This document shows, one piece after another, positions 11,018 to 57,619 of a stretch of DNA of 64,000 nucleotides. The DNA lies in the NCBI GenBank assembly GCA_023053685.1, contig JALIGW010000022.1, positions 3,045,001-3,109,000 of the forward strand, written 5' to 3'. The position numbers and the translations under genes are program-made. Each line of letters opens with the position of its first letter. Positions within the stretch are counted from its first letter, which is position 1. The notes under the pieces are model-generated. The model had not been told where the DNA came from and did no database searches. It worked only from the letters and a program-made list of their open reading frames with translations. The stretch comes from Diadophis punctatus similis. Its lineage: Eukaryota > Chordata > Lepidosauria > Squamata > Dipsadidae.

Positions 11018-11280
11018 TAGAAGGAAGGAAGGAAGAAAGGAAAAGAGAAAGAAAGAAGAAAAAAGAAAAGAGAAAGAGAAAGAAAGAGAAAGAAAGAAAA
11101 AAGAAAGAGAGAAACAGAAAGTAGAGAAAAAGAAAGAAAGAAAGAAAAGAAAGAAAGAAAGAGAAGAAAAGAAGAAGGAAGGAAAGAGAAGGAAGGAAGG
11201 AAGAAGAAAGAAGGAAGGAAAGAAAGAAAGGAAGGAAGAAAGAAAGAAAGAAAGAAGAAAGAAAGAAAGAAAGAAAGAAA

Positions 11281-11316
<36 letters not shown>

Positions 11317-11345
11317 AGAAGAAGAAAGAAAGAAGACTAAGAAAG
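11018..11345. repeat. (GAAA)n/(GGAA)n purine microsatellite
   Basis: About 320 bases of GAAA, AGAA and GGAA units beside the assembly gap. Confidence 0.95.
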
Positions 11346-11436
11346 AAGAAAAGGGTCTTAAGTAAAGAAGAAAAAAAGAAAAAACTTTCAGAATTGGAAA
11401 TGTCCTAAGGCTGGATTGGCCGTACAATTTTAAGTA

Positions 11437-11788
11437 CAGGTCAGCCTTGAGTTATGACCGCAATGAAGCCCAAAATTTCCACTGCTGAGCAAGACAGTTG
11501 CTAAGTGAATTTTAGCCCCATTTTATGTCCTTTCTTGCCACAGTTGTTAAGTGAATCACTGCAGTTGTTTAATTCCCCATTGACTTTGCTTATCTGATGG
11601 GGATCACGTGACCCTGTGTCATAACCCTTCAACCGTCATAAATACACGCCAGTTGCCAAGCCTCTGAATGTCGATCCTGTGACCATGGGGATACTGCAAC
11701 GGTCGTAAACGCGGAAAAATCATCATAAGTCACTTTTTCAGGGCTGTTGTAACTTCGAATGGTCACTAAACAAGTCAAGAGCTGCCTG
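11437..11788. mobile_element. Tigger-like MITE, full length
   Basis: Starts CAGGTCAGCCTTGAGTTATG and ends GTCACTAAACAAGTCAAGAG plus CTGCCTG; both ends are flanked by TA (11435-11436, 11789-11790). TA duplication with CAGG...CCTG ends fits the pogo/Tigger group. Confidence 0.7.
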
Positions 11789-12189
11789 TAAAAGGCAGCC
11801 TTTTATTTCAGAAAGTTGTCCTTTAGATCTCTTTGATTTAATCGTCGTTCTCTTGGCCTGGCTCTTGAATTTTCCTTGGTAAAGCAAAATTATAAACAAT
11901 ATTTTTTTTAAAAAATAATAATAATCATGAACCTCTTTCAAAATTTGCCCCCTTTCCGCTTTAGTTTTTCCAAGAAATGATGGTCCCTTAGAGATACACC
12001 TGGTCAGTTTCACATTCAAGATACCGTCAAAAAAAAGTCAAGATAGTGTCTGCAATGGGATGATTGACACTTTGACTTCCATGCACATGCCGCTGTTGCA
12101 TCCCTACTCTTGATTTTGTAGAACATCTCTTGCAGAAATCCCCACAGTGTGTTATGTCCTGATATGGACTCTTTCATTTTTGCTTAGCG

Positions 12190-12303
12190 CAGTGTTTCCC
12201 AACCTTGGCAACTTGAAGATGTCTGGACTTCAACTCCCAGAATTCCCCAGCCAGCATTCGCCAAGGTTGGGAAAGGTTGCCAAGGTTGCCAAGGTTGGGA
12301 ACA
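12190..12303. repeat. Palindromic dispersed repeat
   Basis: GTGTTTCCCAACCTTGGCAA, CTTCAACTCCCAGAATTCCC, then a collapsed reverse arm with CCAAGGTTGGGAACACTGG. Confidence 0.75.
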
Positions 12304-12642
12304 CTGGTGCAATCCAGTACACAGCCAGGATGATCAATAACCACCTTTGGTGGCTTTTTCAAGCCACCATGTTTCAGTCACATGGTTGGGGGCAGGCCTG
12401 ATAACTGGCTAGGTTTACACAATCCTTTAAGCACACAATAGGGTTTATGGCCCGCTAATGGCTGCATTTTCCTACTTCATTAAAAGCAGCCCATGATTGG
12501 CTTCCTGTAATGTTTTCCCACATCAAGCTGGTTTATCAAACCCGGGTCTTCCCCCCAAGGCAAATCCTGCCCTGCCCAATAATTCCAGCAGCCTTTTCCT
12601 GCCCACTTAGAAAACAAACTTCTTGGCTGAGAAATCCATGAA

Positions 12643-13320
12643 TAGAATAGAATAGAATAGAACTGGAAGGGACCTTGGAGGTCTTCTAGTCCAGCCCCCT
12701 GCTCAAGCAGGAGACCCTGGCCTATACCATTTCAGATAAGTGGCTATCTAGTCTCTTCTTAAAAACCTCCAGTGATGAAGCGCCCACGATTTCTGGTGGC
12801 AAGCTGTTCCACTGGTTAATTGTCCTCACTGTTAGGAAGTTTCTCCTTAACTCCAGGTTGCTTCTCTCTTTGGTTAGTTTCCAACCATTGTTTCTTATCC
12901 TGCTTTCTGGTGCTTTGGAAACTAAGTGGACCCCCCTCTTCTTTGTGGCAGCCCCTCAAATACTGGACTACTACTCATATCACCCCTAGTTCTTCTTTTC
13001 TTTAGACTGGCCATACTCATCTTAAAAAGTTCCAGTGATGAAGCACCCATGACTTCTGGTGGCAAGCTGTTCCACTGGTTAATTGTCCTCCCTGATAGGA
13101 AGTTTCTCCTTAATTCCAGGTTGCTTCTCTCTTTGGTTAGTTTCCATCCATTGTTTCTCGTCCTGCCTTCTGGTGCTTTAGAGAATAGATTGACCCCCCT
13201 CTTCTCTGTGGCAGCCCCTCAAATACTGGATCCTGTTATCATGTCCCCCCTAATTCTTCTTTTCTTTAGAGTAGCAAACCCAAATCCTGCAGCCGTTCTT
13301 CCTGTGTTTTAGTCTCCAGG
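12643..13320 (-). mobile_element. Two CR1 3' segments, minus strand
   Basis: First copy from GAATAGAATAGAACTGGAAG to about 13012; the second restarts at 13018 with AAAAAGTTCCAGTGATGAAG and runs to 13320. The two share nearly the same sequence, so they may be a local duplication. Confidence 0.85.
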
Positions 13321-13689
13321 CCTTTGACTTTGGCTGATCCTTTGAATGAAAGCTTTCTGACCATCTCTGGGTCAAGTGATTCTGCCTTTGAACCTGGCAG
13401 TCCCATCCTAACTCTCTCCGAGGGCTGGTGGAGGGGGGGGGTAGGGTGTGGACATGCCACCCATCTAGGTTCATGAATTTGTCACCTTCCTCACTGCAAC
13501 CACCAGCAACACCATTCCCTGTAGCTCTTGGACCCCAGAGGCAGAAGGCCAGCCAAAGAAGACGGGTTCTCCAAAGTCTCTTGAGATGACCCCTGTCCCC
13601 TTCTCTCCCTTCCCCTTTGCTTAAGCTACCTGGAGCCTTGATAGTCACTAAGATATTTGTAGCTCAGGGTTGAACTATGGTTCAGCCTT

Positions 13690-14090
13690 GGGGCTCACCA
13701 AGCTTGGGGACATCATCAGTGCTAGAACGGAGTGGGGTTTATGGGGAGGAGGGGGAGGAGGAAGAGGAGGAGGAGGAGGAGGGAGGAGGAGGAGGAGGAG
13801 GAGGAGGAGGAGGAGGAGGAGAACTGTGGGGTCCTTGGTGCTCTCTGAGCTTGGTGGTTTTCTTGCAGACATTTGTCACTAATAAATAAATAAATAAATA
13901 AAACATCATCAGTGCTAGAGAGAGCGCAGGCTGTGGAATGAAGGAGAAAAAGAAGGAGAGGAGGAAGAGAATGAGAAGGGGAGGAAGAGAAGAGGAGGAG
14001 AATGAGGCTGGGGGGGGGGGTGTCCTAGGTGCTCTCTGAGCTTGGCGATTCTCTGGCAGACGTTTCATGACCCAGCTCGGTAACCCAACC
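13690..14090 (-). mobile_element. Decayed Penelope-like ends (second family), minus strand
   Basis: CATCATCAGTGCTAG occurs at 13706 and 13905, and CTCTCTGAGCTTGG with TTTTCTTGCAGAC at 13842 and near 14032. They match the better copies at 29170-29720. Split by (GAG)n at 13745-13820. Confidence 0.6.
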
Positions 14091-14507
14091 AGGTGCCTGG
14101 AGCGTGTTGGGAAAGGACGTCTCTGTGCCGGTCCCAGCCTCGCATCCCAACCAGGTGCTGGAGCAGATGGGGAGCGGAGGGTCTCGGGCGGTGGAGTCCG
14201 AGGCAGCCCCTTCTCCTGCCGGCAGACCCGAGCCAGGGGGGGGTCTGGGCCGCTTCCCGGCGGAGCCGAGAGGCGGGCAGAGAACGAGTTAAAAGCGAAA
14301 GGCCCTTCGACTTCCGGATGGCTTCGTAGCTGAGAGCTGCGGGGAGAGAAACCGCGCATCTGTCTCCGCTGGCCGCCTCCTTCCAGCCAGGCGACGCGGG
14401 AGGGGGGCGGGGCGGGGGCGGGGGGGGCGGCGGGGGGGAAGGGAAAAGAAGAGCAGGCAAACGGCGGGGTTGGAGGGGGGGGGGCGCGAGAGGCAAGGCA
14501 AGCCGCC

Positions 14508-14516
14508 CCTTTGATC
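14508..14516 (-). promoter_or_regulatory. TCF/LEF-type site
   Basis: CCTTTGATC, the reverse complement of GATCAAAGG, fits the TCF/LEF consensus. It lies in the GC-rich block upstream of MEIS3. A single short match; functional status is inference. Confidence 0.3.
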
Positions 14517-14892
14517 CTCCCCGACATCTTCCTCCTACCAGCCCCCCCCCACCGGACAAAAAGCCAAACTCTCAAGTCGTGGGGACAGAGGGGGGGGGGG
14601 GGCAACTTGCTCGGTCCATTTCCTCCTCTTTCTTTGACACCCCCCCTCCTATCCATCCTCTCCCCCCCCCAAAAAATAGATCCACTGCTGCTTTAAGGGG
14701 AGGAGTGCCGGGGGGGGGGGAAGCGGCAACCCCGGCTAGTGTGTGTGTGTGTGTGTGTTTCTCTTTCTTTCTCTGCCCCCCCCTCCGCCGATTCCAGGGG
14801 CGGCTGAGCGCTGAATTCTCCTCGGTGGTGAGAGGTTGGGTAGGGGAAGGGGGCTTTAGGGAACCTCTGAGCCACCCCTAAACCCCACACCT

Positions 14893-15130
14893 ACCTACCT
14901 ACCTACCCTACCTACCTTCCTACCTACCTACCTACCTCCCTTCCTTCCTTCCTTCCTTCTCTCCTTCCTTCTTCCTTCCTTCCCTTCCTTCCTTCCTTCC
15001 TTCCTTCCTTCCTTCCTTCCTTCCCCTTCCTTCCTTCCTTCCTTCCTTCCTTCCTTCCTTCCTTCCTTCCTTCCTTCCTTCCTTCCTTCCTTCCTTCCTT
15101 CCTTCCTTCCTTCCTTCCTTCCTTCCTCCC
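14893..15130. repeat. (CCTT)n microsatellite in promoter region
   Basis: CCTA then CCTT, about 240 bases, (GGAA)n on the minus strand, lying 1.0-1.25 kb before the MEIS3 ATG. Confidence 0.95.
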
Positions 15131-15556
15131 TTCTCTCCCTCCGGCACCTTCTCTAGCTTTCTCTCTCTATCAACGCACCCGCGCCCCCTCCCCATTCTCC
15201 GCCTTTGGCATCTTGCCCGGATAGGACCGGAGACGCGTTTAAAAAGGAAAGGGAGAAAGAGCGGCGCGCCTCTGGCAGGGCTGGGGTGGGGGAGGAGGAG
15301 GGGAGGGGAGGGAGGGCGCCTGGGTTGGGAGTTGAGGTCCATCTTTTGAAGCCGAGGACGAGAAGAGAGGGCGGGAAGATTAGAAAGCTCCTTTTTTGGG
15401 AGGGGGCTGTTTTCCTTGACCCCCCCCTCCCTTCTTTCCCCGGTATCTCCCCCTCCCCTTTTCCAATTACCACCCGGGTTGCCCGTGTGTGTGTGTGCGT
15501 GTGCGCGCGTGAGTGAGTGTGTAGACACACGCAGAACCCACCCCGAGGACGAGGCT

Positions 15557-15581
15557 CATCAATCATTGGAGGCTGACATTT
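15557..15581. promoter_or_regulatory. PBX-HOX type site next to CCAAT and a TGACA half-site
   Basis: ATCAATCA (TGATTGAT on the other strand) overlaps ATTGG (CCAAT on the other strand) and is followed seven bases later by CTGACAT. TGATNNAT is the PBX-HOX consensus and TGACA the MEIS/PREP core. It lies about 570 bases upstream of the ATG. Confidence 0.4.
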
Positions 15582-15861
15582 CTCAGTTCTGGATGGGCAG
15601 CGCGCGCGGCAAACGGCAGAAGCCCAGATCTACTTGGGAGGGAAAACGGGGAGACCTCGCTCCATCTCGGCCCCTCGACCCCCTGCCCTTTGCCCCAGCC
15701 CCCACTTCCACGCAAACCTCTGGCCAAGCCCCAGCTTGCCTCCTGGAGAAAATTTCCTTAAACCACTTAAAAAGGAGGGAAGAAAACCAAAACAAAACCA
15801 GGACTTCGGAAAAAAGGATGGCGTGGCTTTCTTCGGGTTTTTAATTTTGTTTTCTTTAGTA

Positions 15862-15883
15862 GAGCGATCCGTTTAGATCGCTC
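15862..15883. other. Perfect 8-bp hairpin in the 5' leader region
   Basis: GAGCGATC and GATCGCTC are perfect inverted arms around a 6-base loop. It lies about 265 bases before the MEIS3 ATG and would be in the 5' UTR if transcription starts upstream of it. Confidence 0.4.
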
Positions 15884-16002
15884 CTCTCTGAAAAGCGGCG
15901 TGGGCTGGAGAGAGAGAGAGAGAGAGAGAGACTCGATCCCGAAGCAAACTCCTGGCAAAGAGTTTCCGGCTAGCTCTTCTTCGCCCCGGCGGCTTGGATT
16001 TG

Positions 16003-16056
16003 ATGGGGCTGCGGCAAGGAGTCGCGATGAAGCTTTGGTTTTGGGGAGAGAACTGA
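16003..16056 (+). other. Upstream open reading frame in MEIS3 leader
   Basis: ATG at 16003 opens an 18-codon frame (MGLRQGVAMKLWFWGEN, then TGA at 16054); a second in-frame ATG lies at 16027 with GCG before it. It ends 90 bases before the MEIS3 start and would be in the mRNA if transcription begins upstream. Confidence 0.35.
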
Positions 16057-16146
16057 CGCCTTCTCTGGCTCCCCCCGAACCCGCTTCTCCCGGGGGGAGA
16101 CGCCAGGAGGAAGAGAAACCCTGGAGAGAAAACTCGGGAGCGTCTC

Positions 16147-52615
<36,469 letters not shown>

Positions 52616-52776
52616 AAGTCTGAACTCTCTGCTGATGTCAGAGGGGAAGTGAGTATCACAGACACCACACTTTGGAGTCTCTTCTAAAGAAACAGCAGGA
52701 GGTGGAATGGGCCAACTCGCCATGGCCAACTCGCTGTGGGACAATTAAACAGTTCCATTTAATTATTTAAAATAAA
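52616..52776 (+). other. MEIS3: MEIS3 3' UTR with polyadenylation signal
   Basis: About 156 bases after the stop lies a perfect AATAAA (52771-52776), followed by a T-rich downstream region. A short 3' UTR is the simplest reading; a longer one cannot be excluded. It includes a copy of the CCAACTCGCCATGG motif that is amplified in inverted orientation further downstream. Confidence 0.6.
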
Positions 52777-52904
52777 TTTTAAAATATTTTCATTTTCGTC
52801 ACTCCCATTTCATTTCATTTCATTCCCTTCCTTTTGTATCCTTTCTTTCATGAGTCTCTGCCCCCATTTCTTTGATATTAGGGTAACTCTTGTCCCTCAA
52901 AGAG

Positions 52905-53145
52905 TTGTCCTGTGGCAAGTTGGCCATGACAAGTTGGCCATGGCGAGTTGCCATAGTGAGCTGGCCATGGTGAGTTGGCCATGGCGAGTTGGCTGTGACG
53001 AGTTGGCCATGGCAAGTTGGCCGTAGTGAGTTGGCCGTGGTGATTTGGCCATGTTGAGTTGGCCATGTTGAGTTGGCCGTGGCGAGTTGGCCATGGCGAG
53101 TTGACCATGGCGAGTTGGCTGGGGTGAGTTGGCTGGGGTGCAAGG
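52905..53145. repeat. About 15-base minisatellite (GAGTTGGCCATGGC)n
   Basis: About 16 diverged copies of GAGTTGGCCATGGC, just after the MEIS3 polyadenylation signal. 53146-53617 is unique. Confidence 0.95.
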
Positions 53146-53617
53146 AGAAGGTCCTAGGCTTCTCTTGAGATTGAGCGTGAGATGATTGAAAAACTATGCC
53201 TCCTGGTGGGGCAGATTGGCCCATGGGAACTAGCCCCTTGAGACAGAAGAGGAGGTCCATGCCAGAAGTCCCATCATAACTTCTGGCAACCATTTCCCCC
53301 TAGTTTTCCTCCGTCATCATGCCCAGATGGCCATTCCTCACACAAGGTGGCAGATTCCCCATGCCAACTTCACAAGGGCTGTATCTCCTTAACATATTTC
53401 ATCCTCTCAGTTATAAACTTAGCTGCTGCAGGTCCTAAGCTGGAGGTGAGACCTGCTATGGCTGTGTCATGGCAATTTGGGAAGTTTGGTGAGCTTATCA
53501 TTGAGTGTGCTGCCAAATCCAGAAAAGAATTTGAGTCAGAAAAATTGCTTCAATTTATGGTTTGTTCTTCTCGGTCAACCAAAGAAGCTTTGTTCCACAG
53601 TTGTCTTCCCACTTGCC

Positions 53618-53738
53618 ACAACTTCTCAACCTTGAGAACTTTGAGAACCTTAAGAAGTGTGGACTTCAACTCCTAGAATTCTGGGAGTTGAAGTCCACAC
53701 TTCTTAAGGTTCCCAATGTTGGGAAGCACTGCTCTAGA
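53618..53738. repeat. Palindromic dispersed repeat, long hairpin
   Basis: 53646-53711 forms a 66-base inverted repeat, 33-base arms with one mismatch, centred on CTAGAATTCTGG. 53740-54400 is unique with no gene recognised. Confidence 0.85.
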
Positions 53739-54574
53739 GTGGAGATCCTATTCCACCAAGGCCACCAAGGTAGGAAAAAGCTCTCCAGAGGACAAGAGGC
53801 AGGGAAGACCTCCACAGGCCCATTTTGCCACCAACCAAGCAAGGAAATCTCTTCTACCTCAACCTGGAAACCTTCCAGAAGAACTTCATGGCCTCCTCCT
53901 CCTCCTTCTTCTTCTGTGGTTCTTGCAGGACTCCAGTTCTAGGCTTGGTGACCTTGGAGAAGACACTTCCTGGTTTACAGGCACAGGATTCATGGACCAT
54001 CTGGATCTGGCGTGCCCTTTCTTTGGACTTCCCCTGCACTGGACAAGAATGTCCTCCTTCCCCACGGCACACGGCCGCTCTCTGCACTGCCACACCGCCC
54101 TCTCCTCCAGGGAGGGAACATGCACGGACCACGTGGCCCATGTCTCTCCTTCCACAGCTCCCTCTTCCTTTTACTCCTTTCCCCAAAGGGGGACTCTCCC
54201 GGCTACACGTCCCTCCGACTTCAAGGGTTCCAAAATGGCCTTTTGCCTGCCAAGGTTTAGGCACCAGATGGTGGAGTGTGACAAGCAAGTCCTCCTAACA
54301 TCAGAAGAATGGACAGATGGACAGCACTGGTCAACTCCGGAAGAGAACTGCGGGGCGGGGGAGAAGCAAAGGGGTTAATTGTTAAGTTGTCAGTGTCTCT
54401 CTCTCTCTCTCTCCCTCTTTGTCCTCCCCACACACAGAAAATATACGTGAGTCTGTACGCCTCTCTCTTACCCCACATCTGGGAGATTGCTGTTGGCCAC
54501 ATTGGCCATGTCCATCCACCTTTTCAAACAAGACAAAAATTCCCAAAGGTTGTTTTTGGTTTTTTTTCTTCATT

Positions 54575-55265
54575 TCTGTCCTTCCTTCCTTCCTTCCTTC
54601 CTTCCTCTTATAATCGTTCTCTTTATCACTTTCAATTCTCCTTCTTCCCTCCCTCCCTTATAATCTTTTTCTTTATCTTTTTCAATTCTTTTCCTTCCTT
54701 CCTTCCTTCCTTCCTTCCTTCCTTCCTTCCTTCCTTCCTTCCTTCCTTCCTTCCTTCCTTCCTTCCTCTTATAATCGTTCTCTTTATCACTTTCAATTCT
54801 CCTTCTTCCCTTCCTCCCTCCCTTATAATCTTTTTCTTTATCTTTTTCAATTCTTTTCCTTCCTTCCTTCCTTCCTTCCTTCCTTCCTTCCTTCCTTCCT
54901 TCCTTCCTTCCTTCCTTCCTTCCTTCCTTCCTTCCTTCCTTCCTTCCTTCCTTCCTCTTATAATCGTTCTCTTTATCACTTTCAATTCTCCTTCTTCCCT
55001 TCCTCCCTCCCTTATAATCTTTTTCTTTATCTTTTTCAATTCTTTTCCTTCCTTCCTTCCTTCCTTCCTTCCTTCCTTCCTTCCTTCCTTCCTTCCTTCC
55101 TTCCTTCCTTCCTTCCTTCCTTTCCTTATAATTGTTCTCTTTATCACTTTCAATTCTCCTCCCTCCCTCCCTCCCTCCCTTATAATCTTCTTCTTTATCT
55201 CTTTCAATTCTTTTTCTTCCTCCCTCCCTCCCTCCCTCCCTCCCTCCCTCCCTTCCTTCCTTCCT
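54575..55265. repeat. Higher-order (CCTT)n array
   Basis: Four superunits starting TATAATCGTTCTCTTTATCA (near 54608, 54769, 54958; TATAATTGTTCTC near 55127), each with a second TATAATCTTTTTCTTTATCT block and a CCTT run. Confidence 0.95.
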
Positions 55266-55347
55266 ATAATTTAATTATTCATGTGGATGATCAGAGAGAG
55301 GAAGTAAATTAAATGGCACACTTTTCTTTTGTGTTATTTTAAGGGTT

Positions 55348-55550
<203 letters not shown>

Positions 55551-56236
55551 CCGGTTTGGTGGGGTTTCCAATGCTTTCTTAATGCAAGATTCTTAGGAAC
55601 AGTTTATTCACTTATTGCTCTCCATAAAATGGTGGAGGACTCATGGGGACACAAAAATGCCAGTGTGTTCTTTGGGTGGGGCTTCAAAAAGTCAAAAATG
55701 CTACTGGGTGATCAGAGCAAGCCTTATCTATGGCTCAGTTAGATGGAGAACCTCGAAACTATAATCAACAATGTTTGGTAGGCACAGGATGTCCATTCCC
55801 GGTTCCTGGAGGTCACCCAATCACCAGAGGGTCTACCGGGACAAGAGAGGTCAAAAAGTCAACGTTACAAACTTATCAAAACATGAGATTGGAGGGGTTT
55901 GGGAGGTCCTACTTCAACCACCCGCCCAAGGCAGGTATCCTCAAACCATCCCAGATTATCCCACACAAATGACGGCTTCATACTTCTCATAGTCAGGAAA
56001 GTCCTCCTTAAGTTTGAATCTCTCTCGCTCTCTAAAACTTCCACCCAAAGTTCTTGAGAACTTTGGAGAATAAATCCACTCCTGGGGCATTCCTTCGTCT
56101 AGGTCTCAAAGCCCATCTTGGATTTTGTGAGTTTAGCACCGTGAAGAGAAATGTGCTTGCAATTTTCCCCGCTTACGGTATTGGTTCTTATTCAATGTGA
56201 CGTTAGACCATTTGCTTTATGATAGCCTTGCACTGG

Positions 56237-56302
56237 CTGGGGAATTCTGGGAGTTGAAGTCCACACATCTTAAAAATTCCCAAGGTTGAGAAATACATCT
56301 TT
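56237..56302. repeat. Palindromic dispersed repeat, one arm
   Basis: GGCTGGGGAATTCTGGGAGT and TTGAAGTCCACACATCTTAA. Confidence 0.8.
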
Positions 56303-56529
56303 AGAATAATTGTAATATTAAAATAACAAACTAATAACAGTATCTCCCAATATCATGTCTACAAGCAAACATTGGAAAGAAATATTCCAGCATCCTAATA
56401 GAAGAATAGAAGAAGAATCGAATTATTTATTGGCCAATCCCCAAATATCTTGAAAATTCCAACTCTGGGTTCACACAAAACTTAAATTCTAAAACTTAAG
56501 TTAACCGAACATTACATACGAACATAGGG

Positions 56530-57130
56530 TTCTCGACATGAAAGCCGTCTGGGTGATTTGGGGCCAATCATCAGGAGACGGTAAGTTATAGTCGTGTCTT
56601 AGCCACAAAAAGTTGGCCAGGTGACTTTGGACCAATTACCAGGAGACTGGGAGTTCTAGTCCTGCCTTAGCCATGAAAGCCAATTGGGTGACTTTGGGCC
56701 AATCACCAGGAGACACTGAATTATAGGCCCATTTTAGGCATGAAAACCAGCTGGGAGTCTTTTGCCAATCACTAGGAGATTGGGAGTTCTAGTCCCGCCT
56801 TTGCTATGAAAGATGGCTGGGTGGCTTTGGGCCAATCACCAGGCGACAGGGAGCTCTAGTCCTGCTTTAGCCATGAAAGCCAGCTAGGTTATTTTGGGCC
56901 AATCACCAGGAAATTCTGAATTATAGTCCCATCTTGGGCATGAAAGATGGATGCCTTTTGCCAATCACTAGGAACCTGGGAGTTCTAGTTCTGCCTGAGG
57001 CATGAGAGTCAGTTGGGCCAGTCAATCTCTCTCAGCCCAACCCACCTCACAGGGCTATTGTTGGGAAAGTAGGAGCAGAAAGGAGCATTAGGTATGACCG
57101 CTACCTTGGGTTATTATTCATAAAAATAAT
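56530..57130. repeat. About 62-base tandem array plus tail
   Basis: About eight units around GTGACTTTGGGCCAATCACC and AGGAGACTGGGAGTTCTAGT, ending CCCAACCCACCTCACAGGGC and AATAATAAAGGTG. Same orientation as 40530. Confidence 0.9.
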
Positions 57131-57207
57131 AAAGGTGTGTAACAAAGCAGGTGACATGGCAAGAACCCTGGGGGGGAAAAGGCAAAATAACTCGGTTTTT
57201 TTGAAAA

Positions 57208-57435
57208 AGCCGAGATGGCGCAGTGGTTAAATGCAGCACTGCAGGCTACTGCTAGTTCAGCAGTTCAGCTGTTCAAATCCCACCGGCTCAAGGTTGACTC
57301 AGCCTTCCATCCTTCTGAGGTCGGTAAAATGAGGACCCAGATTGTTGGGGGCAATATGCTGAACTCTGTAAACCAATTAGAGAGGGCTGTAAAGCACTAT
57401 GAAGCGGTATATAAGTCTAAGTGCTATTGCTATAA
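57208..57435 (+). mobile_element. tRNA-derived SINE
   Basis: CCGAGATGGCGCAGTGGTTA, box B GTTCAAATCCC, body and TATATAAGTCTAAGTGCTAT end. Confidence 0.9.
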
Positions 57436-57619
57436 AGGAGGAAAAACAGCCTCCTTTCCATAGGTCTGCTCTGCTACCTCTTGTGACTTTAAAAACAAAG
57501 TATTCTTTTAATTCAAAAGACAGATCAAGAAACTCCACTTCGGTCTTTGGAGGCCTGCTGAGGAAGGAATTCCCTTTTGGGTAAAGATTGGCCATGCCCA
57601 CTAACCCAACAATATGCCA

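Larger units (their letters stand above)
14060..16146 (+). promoter_or_regulatory. MEIS3: GC-rich MEIS3 promoter and 5' leader region
   Basis: CpG-rich sequence in two blocks, about 14060-14560 and 15150-16146, separated by a (CCTT)n run. It contains runs of GC boxes (14400-14440) and no obvious TATA box. Position directly upstream of the MEIS3 start and composition suggest a CpG-island promoter. Candidate sites within it are listed separately. The exact transcription start is unknown. Confidence 0.6.

Noticed and set aside
13739..14656. 305-codon minus-strand frame in the GC-rich block
   Set aside because: Proline and serine low-complexity from CpG-rich and GAG repeat DNA, crossing a decayed retroelement; opposite strand to the MEIS3 promoter. 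No domain recognised.
53716..54378. 220-codon plus-strand frame downstream of MEIS3
   Set aside because: Normal complexity, but no recognised domain, and overlapping frames of similar length on both strands suggest chance in GC-rich DNA. Homology search would settle it.
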